From Strigamia acuminata (lineage: Eukaryota > Arthropoda > Chilopoda > Geophilomorpha > Linotaeniidae): DNA of 64,000 nucleotides. The position numbers and the translations under genes are program-made. This document shows positions 63,937-64,000 of the stretch, piece after piece; the first letter of the stretch is position 1, and the number at the start of each line of letters is the position of its first letter. The stretch is taken from contig OX442323.1 in assembly GCA_949358305.1 (NCBI GenBank), positions 1,114,001 through 1,178,000 of the forward strand. Reading direction: 5' to 3'. The notes under the pieces were generated by a model, which was not told where the DNA came from, did no database searches, and worked only from the letters and a program-made list of their open reading frames with translations.

Positions 63937-64000
63937 ATGGCAGACAGTGATGATGAACGATCGCGTCGAATCCGAGGACGGGGTAGGGCGGCGTGGAGGG
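63937..64000 (+). CDS. First coding exon of a gene cut by window end
   Basis: ATGGCAGACAGTGATGATG opens directly after TTTCCTAG, giving MADSDDERSRRIRGRGRAAWR and running off the window. The acidic then Arg/Gly-rich start suggests a nuclear protein. The family is unknown. Confidence 0.45.
   Translation, partial: MADSDDERSRRIRGRGRAAWR

Noticed and set aside
48604-64000. Teratorn-like herpesvirus/piggyBac fusion
   Set aside because: No herpesvirus core genes (capsid, DNA polymerase, terminase) are recognisable; only the transposase is shared.

Overview
This is a repeat-rich stretch of an animal-type eukaryotic nuclear genome. The evidence is multi-exon genes with GT-AG introns, long LTR retrotransposons, a CpG-dense satellite, many microsatellites and an intron-containing piggyBac-like gene. 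Nothing prokaryotic is present. I cannot name the species; an invertebrate is my inference. 

Layout, 1-33 kb. Five Copia-type LTR retrotransposons (here E1-E5) and one Gypsy-type element (E6) are stacked by nested insertion. E1 (minus strand) runs from the left window edge to 6428. A palindromic satellite follows (about 6445-10094, resuming at 29503-30060): 56-bp hairpin units on both flanks in opposite orientation around five 580-bp palindromic units. E3 (minus, 10095-29502, TSD AAAAC) split this satellite. E3 was later hit twice: E2 (plus, 10397-17342, TSD ACCAT) in its 3' LTR, and E4 (minus, 22177-27805, TSD ATCTT) in its gag. A terminal-inverted-repeat element (30066-30677) and a minus-strand spliced gene for an acidic coiled-coil protein (31416-32544) come next. 

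Layout, 33-48.6 kb. E5 (minus, 33062-48598, TSD TTAAC) carries E6 (plus, 39955-48589, TSD ATAT) inside its 5' LTR. E6 encodes Gag, a Pol reached through a canonical G GGA AAC -1 frameshift site, and a third ORF in the env position. That third ORF is a Ulp1/C48-type cysteine protease with an intact H-D-Q-C set. 

Layout, 48.6-64 kb. A second copy of the inverted-repeat element and a triple 76-bp hairpin repeat are followed by compact spliced genes: a nine-exon C2H2/PHD zinc-finger protein (52231-55790), a six-exon piggyBac transposase with all catalytic aspartates (56909-59229), two minus-strand coiled-coil genes (59497-60845, 61989-62553), and the first coding exon of another gene at the right edge. 

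Main discoveries. (1) All five Copia pols carry a domain resembling the methyl-CpG-binding domain (MBD) between integrase and reverse transcriptase; in E1 and E3 the residues that contact methylated CpG in MeCP2/MBD1 are conserved. This suggests integration or tethering directed to methylated DNA. (2) The five Copia leaders share an RNA structure 70-190 nt upstream of the first coding methionine, supported by compensatory changes in several helices. (3) The Gypsy element has captured a SUMO-protease-like gene, apparently expressed by splicing as env would be. (4) E4 keeps a 1033-codon ORF and all cis signals but has lost protease, reverse transcriptase, integrase catalytic residues and the MBD contact residues, yet it inserted recently. 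All assignments rest on reading motifs by eye; no searches were run.
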